Source of the DNA: Ridgeia piscesae
Taxonomy: Eukaryota; Annelida; Polychaeta; Sabellida; Siboglinidae
Assembly (NCBI GenBank): GCA_025642075.2
Contig: JAODUO010000644.1
Location: 30,001-94,000, forward strand
DNA: 64,000 nt
Reading direction: 5' to 3'
Positions 1 to 15,456 of the stretch are shown here, piece after piece; positions within the stretch are counted from its first letter, which is position 1; every line of letters starts with the position of its first letter. The notes under the pieces were generated by a model, which was not told where the DNA came from, searched no databases, and was given only the letters and a program-made list of their open reading frames with translations. The translations under genes and the position numbers were made by a program.

Positions 1-450
1 TAGAGCATGCACTATATATTGGCTGCTTGGTGGACTGGTAATATGAACGTCAAAATATCGCGTGGAAAAAAATCCGCTATTATTTTTACTATAATATTGG
101 TGCCACCTATCAAATTGTAGCTATTTGACATATATACCACTCATTAGATGGCGCCAATGTAACCACATTCATTGCACGAGTTATTTCTTGAAGTAAGACA
201 CGCGTTCGTTCGGCATAATTGTCCACGGCTACGTTGAGGCCCAGATACATTATCAGGCAAGGTTTACTAGCTATGTCGGATCGCAGGACCCCGTACTGCC
301 ACACGTTCAGACAGTGTCGGACGGACGCGCGACTATGGGTGAAGGTCACTCTTCCACTTCACTGTTTCACCGCGGTGCGCTTTTTTCACTGGCTATTGGA
401 TCGGATCCCCCGTGTCGGATAAGTATAGGGCATGTTGGATCCGTCCGTCC
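1..450. other. No gene seen; flank before the first repeats
   Basis: I see no exon with credible splice sites, no conserved domain and no repeat until a short CCGT run at 441-452. The small open frames here show no recognisable composition. Confidence 0.4.
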
Positions 451-679
<229 letters not shown>

Positions 680-1065
680 GTGGCCGTCGATCAGTGGGAG
701 ACGAGGGGACGCGTCCCCACCACTTTTCGGCGAGGGCGGACAGCATAGGAAATGTCCCCCCCCCTACTTTTCAGTTCAGAAAAACAAAGGTTTCGGCATA
801 TAGCGTCACTGCATGATCTATCCCCTCTCTTAACCCCTACATAGGTTTAGCAGTAAGATTAATAAACGCATGATAATAAATTATGCAATTCCGACTATAC
901 CCAGTGGAAAATCACTAGATAAATTGCAACCTGATCTTAGTCCAGTAAATATTCATAATGCCGGGCTCTATCGGTTTGCACCCTTGTGTTGATATATTAA
1001 TAGACACTAGCCATCAGCACATTATAAATAATTTATTGTTGGTTAGATTGCAATCTGCTATTAAT
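680..1065. other. No gene seen
   Basis: AT-rich unique sequence between two triplet microsatellites. I found no exon, domain or repeat that I can support. Confidence 0.4.
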
Positions 1066-1066
1066 G

Positions 1067-1067
<1 letters not shown>

Positions 1068-1146
<79 letters not shown>
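1068..1146. repeat. (TGC)n trinucleotide microsatellite
   Basis: About 25 TGC/GCT triplets with one GGC interruption near 1097. Poly-alanine readings on both strands come from the repeat only. Confidence 0.93.
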
Positions 1147-1911
1147 ACACTATTAAACTCTCTATTTATAGTAACTGAAAAAACCCAACATGCAATGTTA
1201 ATAACTTTATTACCATTAGTAACGACAAGTGGATGAACAAACACAGAGTCAACTACTGATGTAACGGAAGCATGTTCATCATGCGGCACATCCGGTTGAA
1301 TCACGCGGTCGAGCGGTCAGTTGTGAATAATCTCGACTACAACTACGCACAGTCTGATTATAAAACAGAACACATTGACATGCCAGTTTCGTAACTGGTG
1401 CACTAGGTTGTGTTTGTGTAGATTCATTGTCGGAATATAGTGTCGAAAGATCTTTTCGTTTTACATGGAAATGAACTTTCTCTGTATAATTCATAGCGCA
1501 CTAGCGCCGTGCTAATACCGAGAACTCAATCCTTATACAGTATTGCTATATTTCCAAGGCATTGCGCTGTTGTCATAGCCAATAACGTTTTTGAATAAGA
1601 AGTCACTCAAAATACTGTGCATGCTTAATGCTAAAGTGAAAAATAGTGTTTTGTATTCACACTGGTTTAATTAAAATAAAGTAAATGTAAACGTTGTTAA
1701 ATCTATTAACCATGACAGTCACATCATAGTGCGTTAACTGTGGTAAAAGCAACATTATACTGAATTTGCTGAATGTGTTAAAGCCAGGGATAACAGTTCA
1801 AGCAGGAAACAGACATCTGGAATATGTTGAATCACATCGAACGCTGTCAACACGTTGACACCTGACATGTGACGTGACACGACCGCACGTGGTCGAAGAG
1901 TGTTGGCGACG
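1147..1911. other. 3' flank and probable 3' UTR of the minus-strand gene
   Basis: This lies just past the stop codon of the chitin-binding exon on the minus strand. A minus-strand ATTAAA (1666-1671) and an AATAAA (1206-1211) could serve as polyadenylation signals. No other coding signal was seen. Confidence 0.4.
1666..1671 (-). terminator. Candidate polyadenylation signal ATTAAA
   Basis: The plus strand reads TTTAAT, so the minus strand carries ATTAAA about 240 nt after the stop of the terminal chitin-binding exon. AATAAA at 1206-1211 is the alternative. Position and hexamer are the only support. Confidence 0.3.
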
Positions 1912-2102
1912 TCACACTGGATAGACGCAAACATGAACTGTTTGGCTCCACACCAGGGTTTGTCCGCATTCCTTAAGATTACATACGCCGAAATTGTCAC
2001 AGTGGATGTACTTCTGTGGATCCGGTTGTTCATAGTAGAAACCGTGTGCATCCGTGTTCTGCTTGAAGCAGGGAGTCCTTGCGTCACAACTGTACATCAA
2101 AC
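1912..2102 (-). CDS. Terminal exon: type-2 chitin-binding (peritrophin-A, CBM14) domain
   Basis: The acceptor is a minus-strand TTGTAG ending at 2103, entered in phase 1. The reading frame runs to a stop at 1912-1914. It encodes six cysteines in chitin-binding spacing, with the hallmark segments YYEQPDPQKYIHCD and LVWSQ followed by the last cysteine, a few residues before the C-terminus. In this family the aromatic residues and disulfides form the chitin-binding face. The frame is open further upstream (to 2280), but that part is hydrophobic, lacks domain features and is better read as intron. This exon defines the likely ligand and the end of the protein. Confidence 0.72.
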
Positions 2103-4376
2103 CTACAAGCATGACGATGACAGTTTTTATTAATTTCAATGTACGTTTAACAAGATTTAACAAGACCAGTACCAAAAAATTACATATGGACGACAAACGG
2201 ACAAAAAGACTGGCATATCCAGTGTACACATTTTGGGGTCGTATGTGCCGCTCATTTATAGTTCTCTGTAAAGAAGACATTTTTTCTGATGTATAAATAA
2301 TATTGGTCTTCCAAAAGTTATGCTATTATATTAAGCGTTTTACCAATATAATTATCCGTAGAGTTGTGTAACTAATCAAATATTTAAGAATTTAATTTGC
2401 AACAGTAATGTCAGCACAGAGTACATGAACAACGATAGGTTTAAACGTCGCCACTTACCACAGTTGGCGCCAACGTAGCCCAACGCGCACTTGCATGTAC
2501 CGCTCTCACATTTGCCGTTGTTCAGACAGTCAGCATTTGAATTACATTGGAATGCTGCAGACAGACATGTTATCTCTTAAACAACATATGTAGACAACAA
2601 GGCACGTGACACTCGTGGCTGATGTATGGCTGATAACAACCTTATAATACCAACAGAGTGTGCATTTATCCCAACTTATATCTACATACATAGTGTGTTG
2701 CTAGTATATCTATAACAGACTAGAAGAGTCGAATCGATTATGCTACTACATACACACTATTATAACCTCCACCTATCTATCTCACAACACACGTTCAATT
2801 GTTTTATTATGTTACATTACAAACTAGTCGTGTGAGCACATAAATAACATACTTGGTGCTACTCCTCAAGGCCTATCTGTTTGGTACCGTATATCCTCGC
2901 ATGTTTCATAACGCATCAGTTTATATGTTAATGATGTTTGCACAGCACACTGATCTTGAAGTTGTTTTAATGTATTTTCTATATATAATATGTTATGGTC
3001 GAGTAAAATTATTCTGATTAATATGTTGGCCATGCAGCGCCAGTGAGCTTTGCATCCTCATAATACTGGTGCCGTAGAACTATTTCGTATCGTATTATTC
3101 ATTGTATCTAGACCATTCGGACCACAATTTTCTTGAATAATATCGTAGGCGGATCCAGGAATTGACAGGCCTTTAGAACGAGTCCACGCTATACGTGCGT
3201 TATCGACAGCTACCCCATGGACCATTTGAATGTCCCGCCCGGCGAGTGTCCGAGGATGCAATTGGAGTTTGAGTTCGCTTCTTACATTGTGAACATCGGC
3301 GCGAAAAGGTTGTATTAGCACCCTCTTCCCGGTATTCCGATGTGTCACAGCAGAACTATCCTAAAGCTGCTGTTACAGCAACGAACAATCTTAACAACAC
3401 CCCCGTCTTCTGATGTCACGAGCAGCAGGGCAGTTTTTAGGAAAGTGTTAAGGTTGGTTTTGGTTCGTGTGTCCGACACAAGGGGGAGTGCCATTGGACG
3501 TGTTCCTCCTCCTCTACACTACCATCTCTGTGTATGATACAAATATTATTACTTTTTCGATGTTGTCTATCGATATCGCCTAAGTACGTCCATCTACGTT
3601 GCTATGTAGGTTTGATAATGATTTAATCTCAATGAGAGAGTTCTATTATACCTTCTCGGACTTGACAGTGTAGTGTATTCTTTCTCGGTACAATAAACAA
3701 ATGTACATACACACATACAATATAAATATGCTCTACCTTTTTCGCAGTGAAGTCCCAAGTATTGATCTGTGCAGTAGCAAATGTTATTGAAACAGGTTCC
3801 GCCGTTCAGACAATCATCCGACGTGCTGCAGTTCGGAGCTGTTAAATAAGGCACCAGTAATCAGAGTTGAATACGATCGTTGAAAATAACACTGACATGA
3901 TTTACAAGCACATCATTTAACTACACACCTAGCGCACTGAATCAAAGCATATTATTATTCACCACACACGTTGTGACATAGGCCGTACAACAATCGAATT
4001 TTGTTTCGCACACCAGGTATACGCGATTGCAGACATACACCATTAACTTATGTTGACAGTTACTATACGATATGTAACCTATTCGTGTCTACATTCACTA
4101 TCCCATTTTTCTCTAATGGTTGATGCATTGGTTACATAACACGTATATTCAGTAGCAGGATTATTCACCTGCAGAAGAAATGTTTCACCCGGTCGGTCAC
4201 TGCACGTTTTCGGACATGAAGAATTATAATGCAAAATCTTATTCTGTAATTGTTCTACCTAACGGCGATGCATTCAAAGGTAACGCTTATTATGAATTCA
4301 TGAACATTATGACAACATGAGTGCAACGTCAGCAATTAGTACTACTATACTACTGCTGCTACTACTGCTACTACTG

Positions 4377-4441
<65 letters not shown>

Positions 4442-4497
4442 GCTGCTACTGCTACTACTGCTACTGCTACTGCTACTGCTACTACTACTACTACTAG

Positions 4498-4583
<86 letters not shown>

Positions 4584-4595
4584 ATACTACTACTA

Positions 4596-4653
<58 letters not shown>

Positions 4654-7600
4654 GTACTACTACTACTACTACTATAGATATACAAGCAAAATATAAATGA
4701 CACTTTGTAAATGCCGATGTCACGTGGCCGTTTCCAACTGGACTGACACCGCTAGCAGGAAGACGAGCATGACTGATTCTGATAGAGATCATGTTGACGG
4801 AGGAGTAATCGAAGTGAGAATATGAATTAACAAGACAGCCAAAGACACAAAGAAACATCAGTGTCATTTATGAATGTGTATTCGTGTGGGTGTGATGCAC
4901 ACAACACTTACACGCCGCTGTTGTCATGTCTGCAGTTGTCGGCAGAGCTGAAATACAGCAGAATATAGTAAAAACAAATTAAAAGCAAAACAGACATTAT
5001 GTTGTGTAAAAGTCACCATATCATAAAAATGTACAAAATGTAGTCATGACAAATATATTGGCTGTATAAAATTAAATAAACATGTAGAATACTGCCGCTA
5101 CAATGGCCTGACATAAGTCTCATGTCAGAAAGTGGCGCCAATTAAGAATATTGATCAAAAGTAGGCATTATTTCTGAAATATTTTTTTAGTACAGATAAT
5201 TCATCTCAGCACAACATGGCATATGTTAGGATACAATGTAAATAAAGTAAAAACGTATTAGAGCGTTAAATTGTACTAGCTACACCATATATACATGTAA
5301 ATGTTACTAGCCAAATGTCATATTGTATGCCATCATACACAGTTTCGAAATTTTTAAAGTTTGCTTTTTGTATAAATGCAAACCTACATGATGATTGCAA
5401 CTCAATGATATGCAGAATGCACCGATGTAGATAATAAAAAAGGTATTCATAACGCCTGGCGTATGGCGCAGAATATCGGCACTCATTAAACAGGTAAAAA
5501 ACAAGTTAACATCACCAGAAACAAAGATGAAAATGAACATGTTAAACATCACATAACCTTACATAAACATCTGGATAGGAGAGAAGTCAAAGATCGAAGA
5601 AGTGATTGAAAAGGTCGGGTGAGGACATGGGCAGAGGGCACCATTAGAGTATGAGATAACCGACGGAAATCGCGTGTCATCATTTATCTTACGGAAGGAA
5701 ACGATCTAGAGGAAGACCGGAGAGATGGTGGAGAGACGAACTAGATGAGTATTGGAAGGGCACAAAATGGCAAAGGATAACAAAATTTAGATTTGGAAAT
5801 CTATGAACATCTATGGAAATGATGAATGAATGCCTGCTTTGCATCCAGCATGTTTTTTTTTAATCGTACCAAGACGAACAAGTCAAATAATCAAAACTGC
5901 TATTTGCTTTTTATGTTAGAATAATTTCGAATACGAACAACTACTAAAACAAACTAGAGAATGTGAAAAATGAAAAGGTACGTAAACATGAAAAATATAT
6001 TTAGCCATAGATATAGAAAACTTCACGTACGGTCACATGTCTTCGAATCGTTCACAAACACGAAGCCGGTATTACAATGTCCATCGTCGCATTTGTCCGG
6101 TCCGTTCACGTCACACTGTCCGCAGTTTGGGTCACACACCGCTACAACAAATAACCCGCATTTACAAACACACTATTTAAACCAGTTGATTTGCACCAAA
6201 CGAAGTTCAATATGACACATCTTGCAAACAACATCACATGCGTGTGAAATACAAACGTGTATGTTGGAAATATAAAATGTCATCGTAAGAAATAAAAAAA
6301 AGATAAAATAACATAGGAATAAAAATGAAATGCAAATATGTTGAACACATTATATATTAGATAGAGATTTATGCGTGATTTAATTCGTGTTTCTAAATAA
6401 TGATAATATAAACAGTTGCGACTTTGCTGGAATATAAGTCACATGGTATTGTTTCAGCTGTCATACAGTGTATACGAATTATACGATTATAGATAACGTA
6501 ATCGTCGCCAACGTTGCTATAAAATAATTAAATAATTAGTACAAAAACAGGCAATTCAGACAAACAAAATTCCATTCAGATGTTCTGATATGTTGAGTCT
6601 TCTTTTCTTACAAATTGTCTTGCAATAGAAACGATTGCTTTGTTTCAACAGAAATATTAAACGGTATTATGGTCTATAATGATTCACGAACCGGTACAAT
6701 TCTTCGAATAACCGACGAATTTGTATCCCGCATTACAATGATTATCGTCGCATTTTGCCGGACCATTTGTGTCACACTGGGCACAGTTTGGGTCGCATTC
6801 TAACAACAAAAAACATGCACACAAGGAAATAAGCTTGACGGATAAAGTTAAAGCGTCCGAAATATTAAAAATATATATTATAACATGAAACAAAATAACA
6901 TACTTACCACATAAACGAATACCTACACATGTCTTGACCTGTATACTTCTAACTATTCGACGTCTATACAGAAGGTGATCCTCTTTAAATAGTACGTATA
7001 CATATAAGCTATTTTGGTATATAGAAATAAAAAACCACTAACGGGCACATGTCTTCGAATTGTTTACGAACACGAAGCCAGTATTACAATGACCATCGTC
7101 GCATTTGTCCGGTCCGTTTACGTCACACTGTCCGCAGTTTGGGTCACACACCGCTACAACACATAACACGCATTTGAAAAGACACCATTCATGATTATAT
7201 TATAATGATACACAGAAGTTCATGTGGGAAATATAAAGATAACGTTATCGTAAAAAGAATCAGAATGTCAACATACAATATGTGTTTACAAAGAAATGCA
7301 ATTCTGTCGAGCAAGTCTTTTATTAGATGGAATAATACATGATTTAATTCGTGTTTCTAAGCGGGAATACAATTTAACATGGTGATACTTCCAACAAGCA
7401 ATTCAGACAAAATAATTCTACTCAGATGTTCTGTTTTTAAGAATTGTGTTGTAACATACAAAATTGGTCTATAATGATTCACTAACCGGTACAATTCTTT
7501 GAATCACCGACGAAGTTGTATCCCGCATTACAATGATTATCGTCGCATTTTGCCGGACCATTTGTGTCACACTGGTCACAGTTTTTGTCGCATTCTAACA

Positions 7601-10600
7601 ACAAATAACACGCATAGTAAAAGTAAAGCGTCGGAAATATTACAAATATAATCTAAATAACACACATGCCACGTACACGGAAACCCAGATAAGCACAACG
7701 TAACATTTTATAGAAAACTTCAAACGTTAACTCAGTCTTTATACGATTGACGGGTAAGATAAATTATACCACATTAGATTTCAGAGCGAAGAATATTTAA
7801 GTTTTAGTAGAAATAGCTTGTCATTCTAAACATTCATAGAAAAACAACATAGAAAACGATCATTTTCAAAAGGTACATCTACATTTAAGAATATTTTTGG
7901 AACACAGATATGAACAATTCACGAACGGGCACATGTCTTCGAATTGTTGACGAACACGAAGCCAGAATTACAGTGACCATCGTCGCATTTGCCTGGTCCG
8001 TTCACGTCACACTGTCCGCAGTTTTGGTCACACACCGCTACAACAAATAACAGGTATTTGTGAAGAATGTTTGTAGAAAAAATAAGTTTGTAGCATTACT
8101 AAATTGCACCAAACTAAGTTTAATATTACGCTTTTTGCATTCATGATCACATAGTTGTGCGACATAATTGTTCGTGAGGGAAACATAGAATATTATCATA
8201 AAGCCAATCAGAATATTAAAGACAATGTATGAATAAAAAATAAATGCAAACCTATTGAAAAAGTATTATATTAGATGGAGTAATACACGATTTTATTTAT
8301 CTGTCTAAATAACTCTAATACAAACAGTTAAGCCCTAGCGAGAGCATAACATATATGGCGAACTATACGAAAATTAATGTAATCATGACATTAATGTAAT
8401 CATGCATCGTCTCTGACGTTGCTGTTCAAAACAATTGCTGTTCAAATCACTTCAATGTCCTAAAAAGGATATTCACCATATAATTCATGATCGTATCTAA
8501 GATATTTAAAAGAACAAAAATAAAATGTAACTTCAACAAAGGCGAACCCCTAGGAATCAATATCACTGATTTCACATTCTAACTGTCCGCAGTTTGGGTC
8601 ACACACCGCTACAACAAATAACCCTCATTTGAAAAGAAAACATTAACCCTAATTACCTTTCGCCACACCGAGATTAATATTAAACTGTTTGCATTCATGA
8701 TTCTGTTCTTGTGATACATAAAAGAGGTTTATGTGGGAAAGATATAATGTTATCATAAAATAATCAGAATGTCAAAATACAATATATGTATGAAAAGAAA
8801 TGCAAATCTATCGAACAAGCATTATACTAGATGGAATAATACATTATTAACGTTTTTCTAAGCGGGAATATAAGATACAAGGTGATACCTCAACTGGTAT
8901 ATACAAATGATTATTCTGCATCGTCTCAAACTTTGCAATTAAAAATAATTACTTAATTCGTCCAACGGGCAATTCAGACAAAACAATTCCACTCAGAAGT
9001 TCTTCTTTTCTTACAAACTGTGTTGTACATTAAACAACTGCATTGTTTCAACTGAAATATTAAGCGCTGCGGTCATGACACGTGCATCGTTCCAATGTTC
9101 CTGGTAAAATCAATTATGTATTTCATTTTTACTACAAAAACACGCAACTCTAACAACTAAGGTGTTTTGGCATCTTCAGTTTTCTTTAGTTATGTTACAA
9201 TCTGTCTTGTAATATAAACGATTGCGTTGTTTCAACTGGAATATCAAACGGTATTATGGACTACAACGATTCACAAACCTGAACAATTCTTCGAATTACC
9301 GACGAAATTGTAGCCATCTCTACAATGATTATCGTCGCATTTTGCCGGTCCATTTATGTCACACCGGTCACAGTTTGGATCGCATTCTAACAATAAATAA
9401 CACGTTTATAGGCAAATAGACTTGACTGATAACACAGATAAAGCTTCTCAAATACTTTCAACATAACTGAGTTAAATCAAATTAACATAAATGCACAACG
9501 TAAACTGTTATGATATATTTCACTCGTTAACTCCGTCTTTGCATGACTGACGGGCTAGTAAAGGTTGACCAAATTTGATTTCAGTGCAAACAATTGTTTG
9601 TCTAAACTGTAATTCTTATATATGACCTATCGTTCTAAGCATTCAACATCTATGCAGAAGGTGATCCTTTTTTAAATGACACATCAGACTACATTTTGGA
9701 ATATAAATATAACAACTTCACGAACGGGCACATGTCTTCGAATTGTTGACGAACACGAAGCCAGTATTACAGTGACCATCGTCGCATTTGTCCGGTCCGT
9801 TCACGTCACATTGTCCGCAGTTTGGGTCACACACCGCTACAACAAATAACCCGCATTTGAAAACACAACATATACGCAAATTAACTGTCACCACACCGAG
9901 TTTTATATATTACGCATTTAGAATACTTGATTACATTCTTGTGATACACAAATGTTCCTGTGGGAAAGATGTAATGGTTGCGTAAAATCAGACATTTATA
10001 AATATAACTATACAAAAATGCAAATTTACTGAAAACATTTGATATTAGATGGAATAATACATTATTTATCTTGTGTTAATAAATAATTATAATACAAGCA
10101 GTTAAGCCCTGCGGCAATAGAAATTACATGGTGATAATTTCAACTGATATATACGAATGGTACAATTATCCAATTATTTTTAACGGAATCCACACATCTG
10201 CATTGTCTCGAACGTTAGGATTAAAAATAGTTACATTATTCGTAAAACAACAGGCAGTTTGAGTACTCTTTTCTTACAAACTGTCTTGTAAAAGAAAAGA
10301 TTACGTAGTTTTAACTGGTGTTATGATCTATAAATAATTCACGTACCGGTACAATTCTTCGAATCACTGAGGAAGTTGTAGCCCACTTTACAATGATTAG
10401 CATCGCATTTTGCAGGTCCATTTCTGTCACACCGGTCACAGTTTGGGTCGCATTCTAACAAAACATAACACGCTTATAGACAAATAAGCTTGATTGATAA
10501 CATAGATAAGGCGTCTCAAATATTTGCAATATAGCTGTGGTACAACAAGGTAATACACATACCACGTAAATGAACACCTAAGGTATGTACAACTTAAAAT

Positions 10601-10704
10601 GTTATAACATATTTGATACGTTAACTAATTAGCTGTAATTCTTATATGACGTATCATTCTAAACATTCAAAATCAATACAGAAGGGTACACTTGTAAGAC
10701 GTAC

Positions 10705-10778
<74 letters not shown>

Positions 10779-11892
10779 CTAAATCTGAATATAAATATAA
10801 CAACTTCACGAACGGGCACATGTCTTCGAATAGTTGACGAACACGAAGCCAGAATTACAGTGACCATAATCGCATTTGTCCGGTCCGTTCACGTTACACT
10901 GTCCGCAGTTTTGGTCACACACCGCTACAACAAATAACCCGCATTTACAAACACAACATTTACTCAAATTAACTGTCACCACACCGAGTTTAATATATCG
11001 CATTTAGAATGCTTGATTACATTCTTGTGATACACAAATGTTCGTGTGGGAAAGATATAATGGTTGAGTAAAATAAGACATTTTTAAATATACCTATACA
11101 AAAATGCAAAACTACTGTAAATATGTGCTATTAGATGGAATAACGCATTATTTAATTCGTGTTATTAAATAATTATACTACAAGCAGTTAAGCCCTGCAA
11201 TAGAAATTTCATGGTGATAATTTCAACTGATATATACGAATGGTACAATTATACAATTATTGTTACCGGAATCCACACATCTGCATTGTCTCGAACGTTA
11301 GGATTAAAAATAGTTACATTATTCGTAAAACAACAGGCAGTTTTGAGTACTCTTTTCTTACAAACTGTCTTGTAAAAGAAAAGATTACGTAGTTTTAACT
11401 GGTGTTATGATCTATAAAGAATTCACGAACCGGTACAATTCTTCCAATCACTGACGAAGTTGTAGCCCGCTTTACAATGAGTAGCATCGCATTTTGCAAG
11501 TCCATTTGTGTCACACCGGTCACAATTTGGGTCGCATTCTAACATAACATAATACGCATATTGGCAAATAAGCTTGACGGATAACAAAGTAAAGCGTCCG
11601 AAATATTTACAATACATCTAAGACTAAGGTGAAACAAAATAACATACACACGTACATGCCTCGTAAACGTAAAGGTAGGTAAGCATAACGTAACATTTCA
11701 TTGGAAACTTCAAACATTACCTCCGTCTATGTGCGATTGACGCGTAAGAGAACGTATAACAAATGTTACTTCAGAACGAAGGATATTTTAGTCTTAGCAG
11801 TGGTACCCGTATTAACTATAATTCCAATAATTCAACAACAGCACAGAAGATGAATATCTTCAAAAGTACGTATACATTTAAGAATATTTTTG

Positions 11893-11956
<64 letters not shown>

Positions 11957-13305
11957 CAATTCACGAACGGGCACATGTCTTCGAATTGTTGACGAACACG
12001 AAGCCAGTATTGCAATGACCATCGTCGCACTTGCTTGGTCCGTTCATGTCACACTGTCCGCAGTTCGGGTCACACACAGCTACAATAAAAAATAAACCGC
12101 ATTTGTAAAGACCCATTTTAGTGTAATTACACAAACTAAGCTTAATATTACACTTTTAGCAATCATGATCACATATTTGTGTTCAACAACATTTAAGTGT
12201 TGGGAATATACAATGTTATCGTAAAAAGAATCGAAATGTTGGAAAAGTATGTATAAAAACAAATGCATATCTATTGCACAAGTATTACATTAGATGGAAT
12301 AATACATGATTTAGTTCATGTTTCTAAATCATTCCATAATATAGACGAAAACATCTTTGCGAGAATATCAAAAAATAGTGATATTTCAACTGATGTGCAA
12401 ATTATACGATTGTTTTTAATGTAACTAAGCCACCTGCATCGTTCTAACGTTGCTATTCACAATAGTTGTGTATTTCCTTTTCAATATACAAACGCGCAAC
12501 ACTGACAACCAATAGTCTCGTCAAGTGTATTGACTTTCTCAGTTTAATCTATCTTGAAATATAAATGATTGCGTTGTTTCAACTGCAATATTAAACGGTG
12601 TTATGGTTTGTAATGATTCACGAACCAGAACAATTCTTCGAATCACCGACGAAGTTGTAGCCATCTCTACAATGGTTATCGTCGCATTTTGACGGTCCAT
12701 TTCTGTCACACCGGTCACAGTTTGGGTCGCATTCTAACAATACATAACACACTTATAGACAAATAAGCTTGATTTATAACTTAGATAAGGCGTCTCAAAT
12801 ATTTGCAATATAGCTGTGGTAAAACAAAGTAACATACATACCAGGTAAAGGAAAACCTAGGTATGTACAACGTAAAATGTTATAAAACATTTCATACGTT
12901 AACTAATTAGCTGTAATTCTTATATGACCTATCATTCTAAGCATTCAATATGAATACAGAAGGTGATACACTTTAAAACGTACGTATACATATCATGCTA
13001 CATTTTGGAATATAGATATAGCAACTTCACGAACGGGCACATGTCTTCGAATTGTTGACGAACACGAAGCCAGTATTACAGTGACCATCGTCGCATTTGT
13101 CCGGTCCGTTCACGTCACAGTGTCCGCAATTTTGGTCACACACCGCTACAACAAATAACACATAATTGAAAAGACAACATTTACTCAAATTAACTGTCAC
13201 CACACCGAGTTTTATATATTACGCATTTAGAATGCTTGATTACATTCTTGTGATACACAAATGTTCATGTGGGAAAGATGTAATGGTAGCTTAAAATCAG
13301 ACATT

Positions 13306-13349
<44 letters not shown>

Positions 13350-15420
13350 AAAATGCAAATTTACTGAAACCTTTTGATACTAGATGGAATAATACATTAT
13401 TTAACTCGTGTTAATAAATAATTATAATACAAGCAGTTATGCCCTGCGGCAATATTAATTACATGGTGCTAATTTCAACTGATATATACGAATAGTACAA
13501 TTATCCAATTATTGTTAACGGAATCCACACATCTGCATTGTCTCCAACGTTAGGATTAAAAATATTGACATAATTCGTAAAACAACAGGCTGTTTTGAGT
13601 ACACTTATCTTGTCTTGTAAAATAAAAGACTACGTAATTTTAACTGGCTATAAATAATTCACGAACCGGTACAATTCTTCAAATCACTGAGGAAGTTGTA
13701 GCCCACTTTACAATGAGTAGCATCACATTTTGCAGGTCCATTTGTGTCACACCGGTCACAATTTGGGTCGCATTCTAACAATAAATAACACACTTATAGG
13801 CAAATAAGCTGGAGTGATTATATAGGCAATGCTTCTCAAGTACGTTCAACATAGCTGAGGGAATACAATGTAAATAATGTGTCACGTAAACTTAAAACTA
13901 AATATCCACAACTGACGATAAGTACGCTTTTGTATGATTGACGCGCTAGAAAAGTTTAATTTCAGAGCGAAGTTTTGCTTTGAGTAAACAGTAATTCTTA
14001 TATGAGCGGTATCATTCAAACTAGTCAACGTCTATACAGAAGGTGATCCTCTTTAAATAGTACGTATACATGTCAGTTATTTTGGTATATAGAAATGAAA
14101 TAAACTACTAACGGGCACATGTCTTCGAATTGTTGACGAACACGAAGCCAGTATTACAGTGACCATCGTCGCATTTGTCCGGTCCGTTCACGTCACAGTG
14201 TCCGCAATTTTGGTCACACACCGCTACAACAAATAACACATAATTGAAAAAACAACATTTACGCAAATTAACTCTCACCACACCGCAGTTTATTATTTCG
14301 CATTTAGAAAACTTGATTACTTTCTTGTGATACACAAATATTCGTGTAGGAAAGATGTAATGTAATGGTTTCATAATAATCAGACATTTCAAAACATATC
14401 TAAACAAAAATGTAAATCTACTGAACACATTTTAAAGTACATGGAATAAAACATTATTTAAGTCGTGTTCTTAGTTACTTATAATACATGCAGTTAATCC
14501 TTGCGGCAATAGAAACATCATGTATATATTTTCAACTGATATATACGAATGGTACAATTATCCAATTATTGTTAACGGAATCCACACATCTGCATTTTCG
14601 CACACGTTCTGATTTAAGAATAATTACATAATTCGTAAAACAACAGGTATTTAAGAAACACAATTCCTACTCTGATGTTCTACAGTTTTGAGTACTCTTT
14701 TCTTACAAACTGTCTTGTAAAAGAAAAGATTACGTAGTTTTAACTGGTGTTATGATCTATAAAGAATTCACGAACCGGTACAATTCTTCGAATCACTGAC
14801 GAAGTTGTAGCCCACTTTACAATGAGTAGCATCGCATTTTGCAGGTCCATTTGTGTCACACCGGTCACAGTTTGGGTCGCATTCTAACAACAAGTAACAC
14901 ACTTTTAGACAAATAAGCTTGATTGATAACACATATAAGGCTTCTCAAATACTTGCAATATAGCTGTGGTAAAACAAAGTAATATACATACCACGTAAAT
15001 GAACACCTATGTATGTACAACTTAAAATGTTATAAAACATTTCATACGTTAACTAATTAGCTGTAATTCTTATATGACCTATCATTCTACATTCAATATG
15101 AATACAGAAGGTGATACACTTTAAAATAGATATATATATCTACATTTTAATATAGATATACAATTAGAAGGCACATGTCTTCGAATTGTTGACGAACACG
15201 AAGAGTATTACAATGTCCACGCGCATTTGTCCGGTCCGTTCACGTCACAGTGTCCGCAATTTTGGTCACACACCGCTACAACAAATAACACATTTGAAAA
15301 GACACATTTTAATTAATTCACCACACCGAGTTTAATATTACGCATTTAGAATGTTGATTACATTTTGTGATAACAAATTTCGTGTGGGAAAGATATAATG
15401 GTACTTAAAATCAGACATTT

Positions 15421-15456
<36 letters not shown>

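Noticed and set aside
2103..2280. Upstream extension of the chitin-binding exon frame to an ATG at 2280
   Set aside because: The extension is hydrophobic without domain features, and a phase-1 acceptor at 2103-2104 fits the rest of the gene; an independent secreted protein with that start remains possible but less likely.
3058..3348. 96-codon minus-strand frame in an intron
   Set aside because: Not recognised, no clear splice sites, no repeat; could be an old mobile-element piece, but unsupported.
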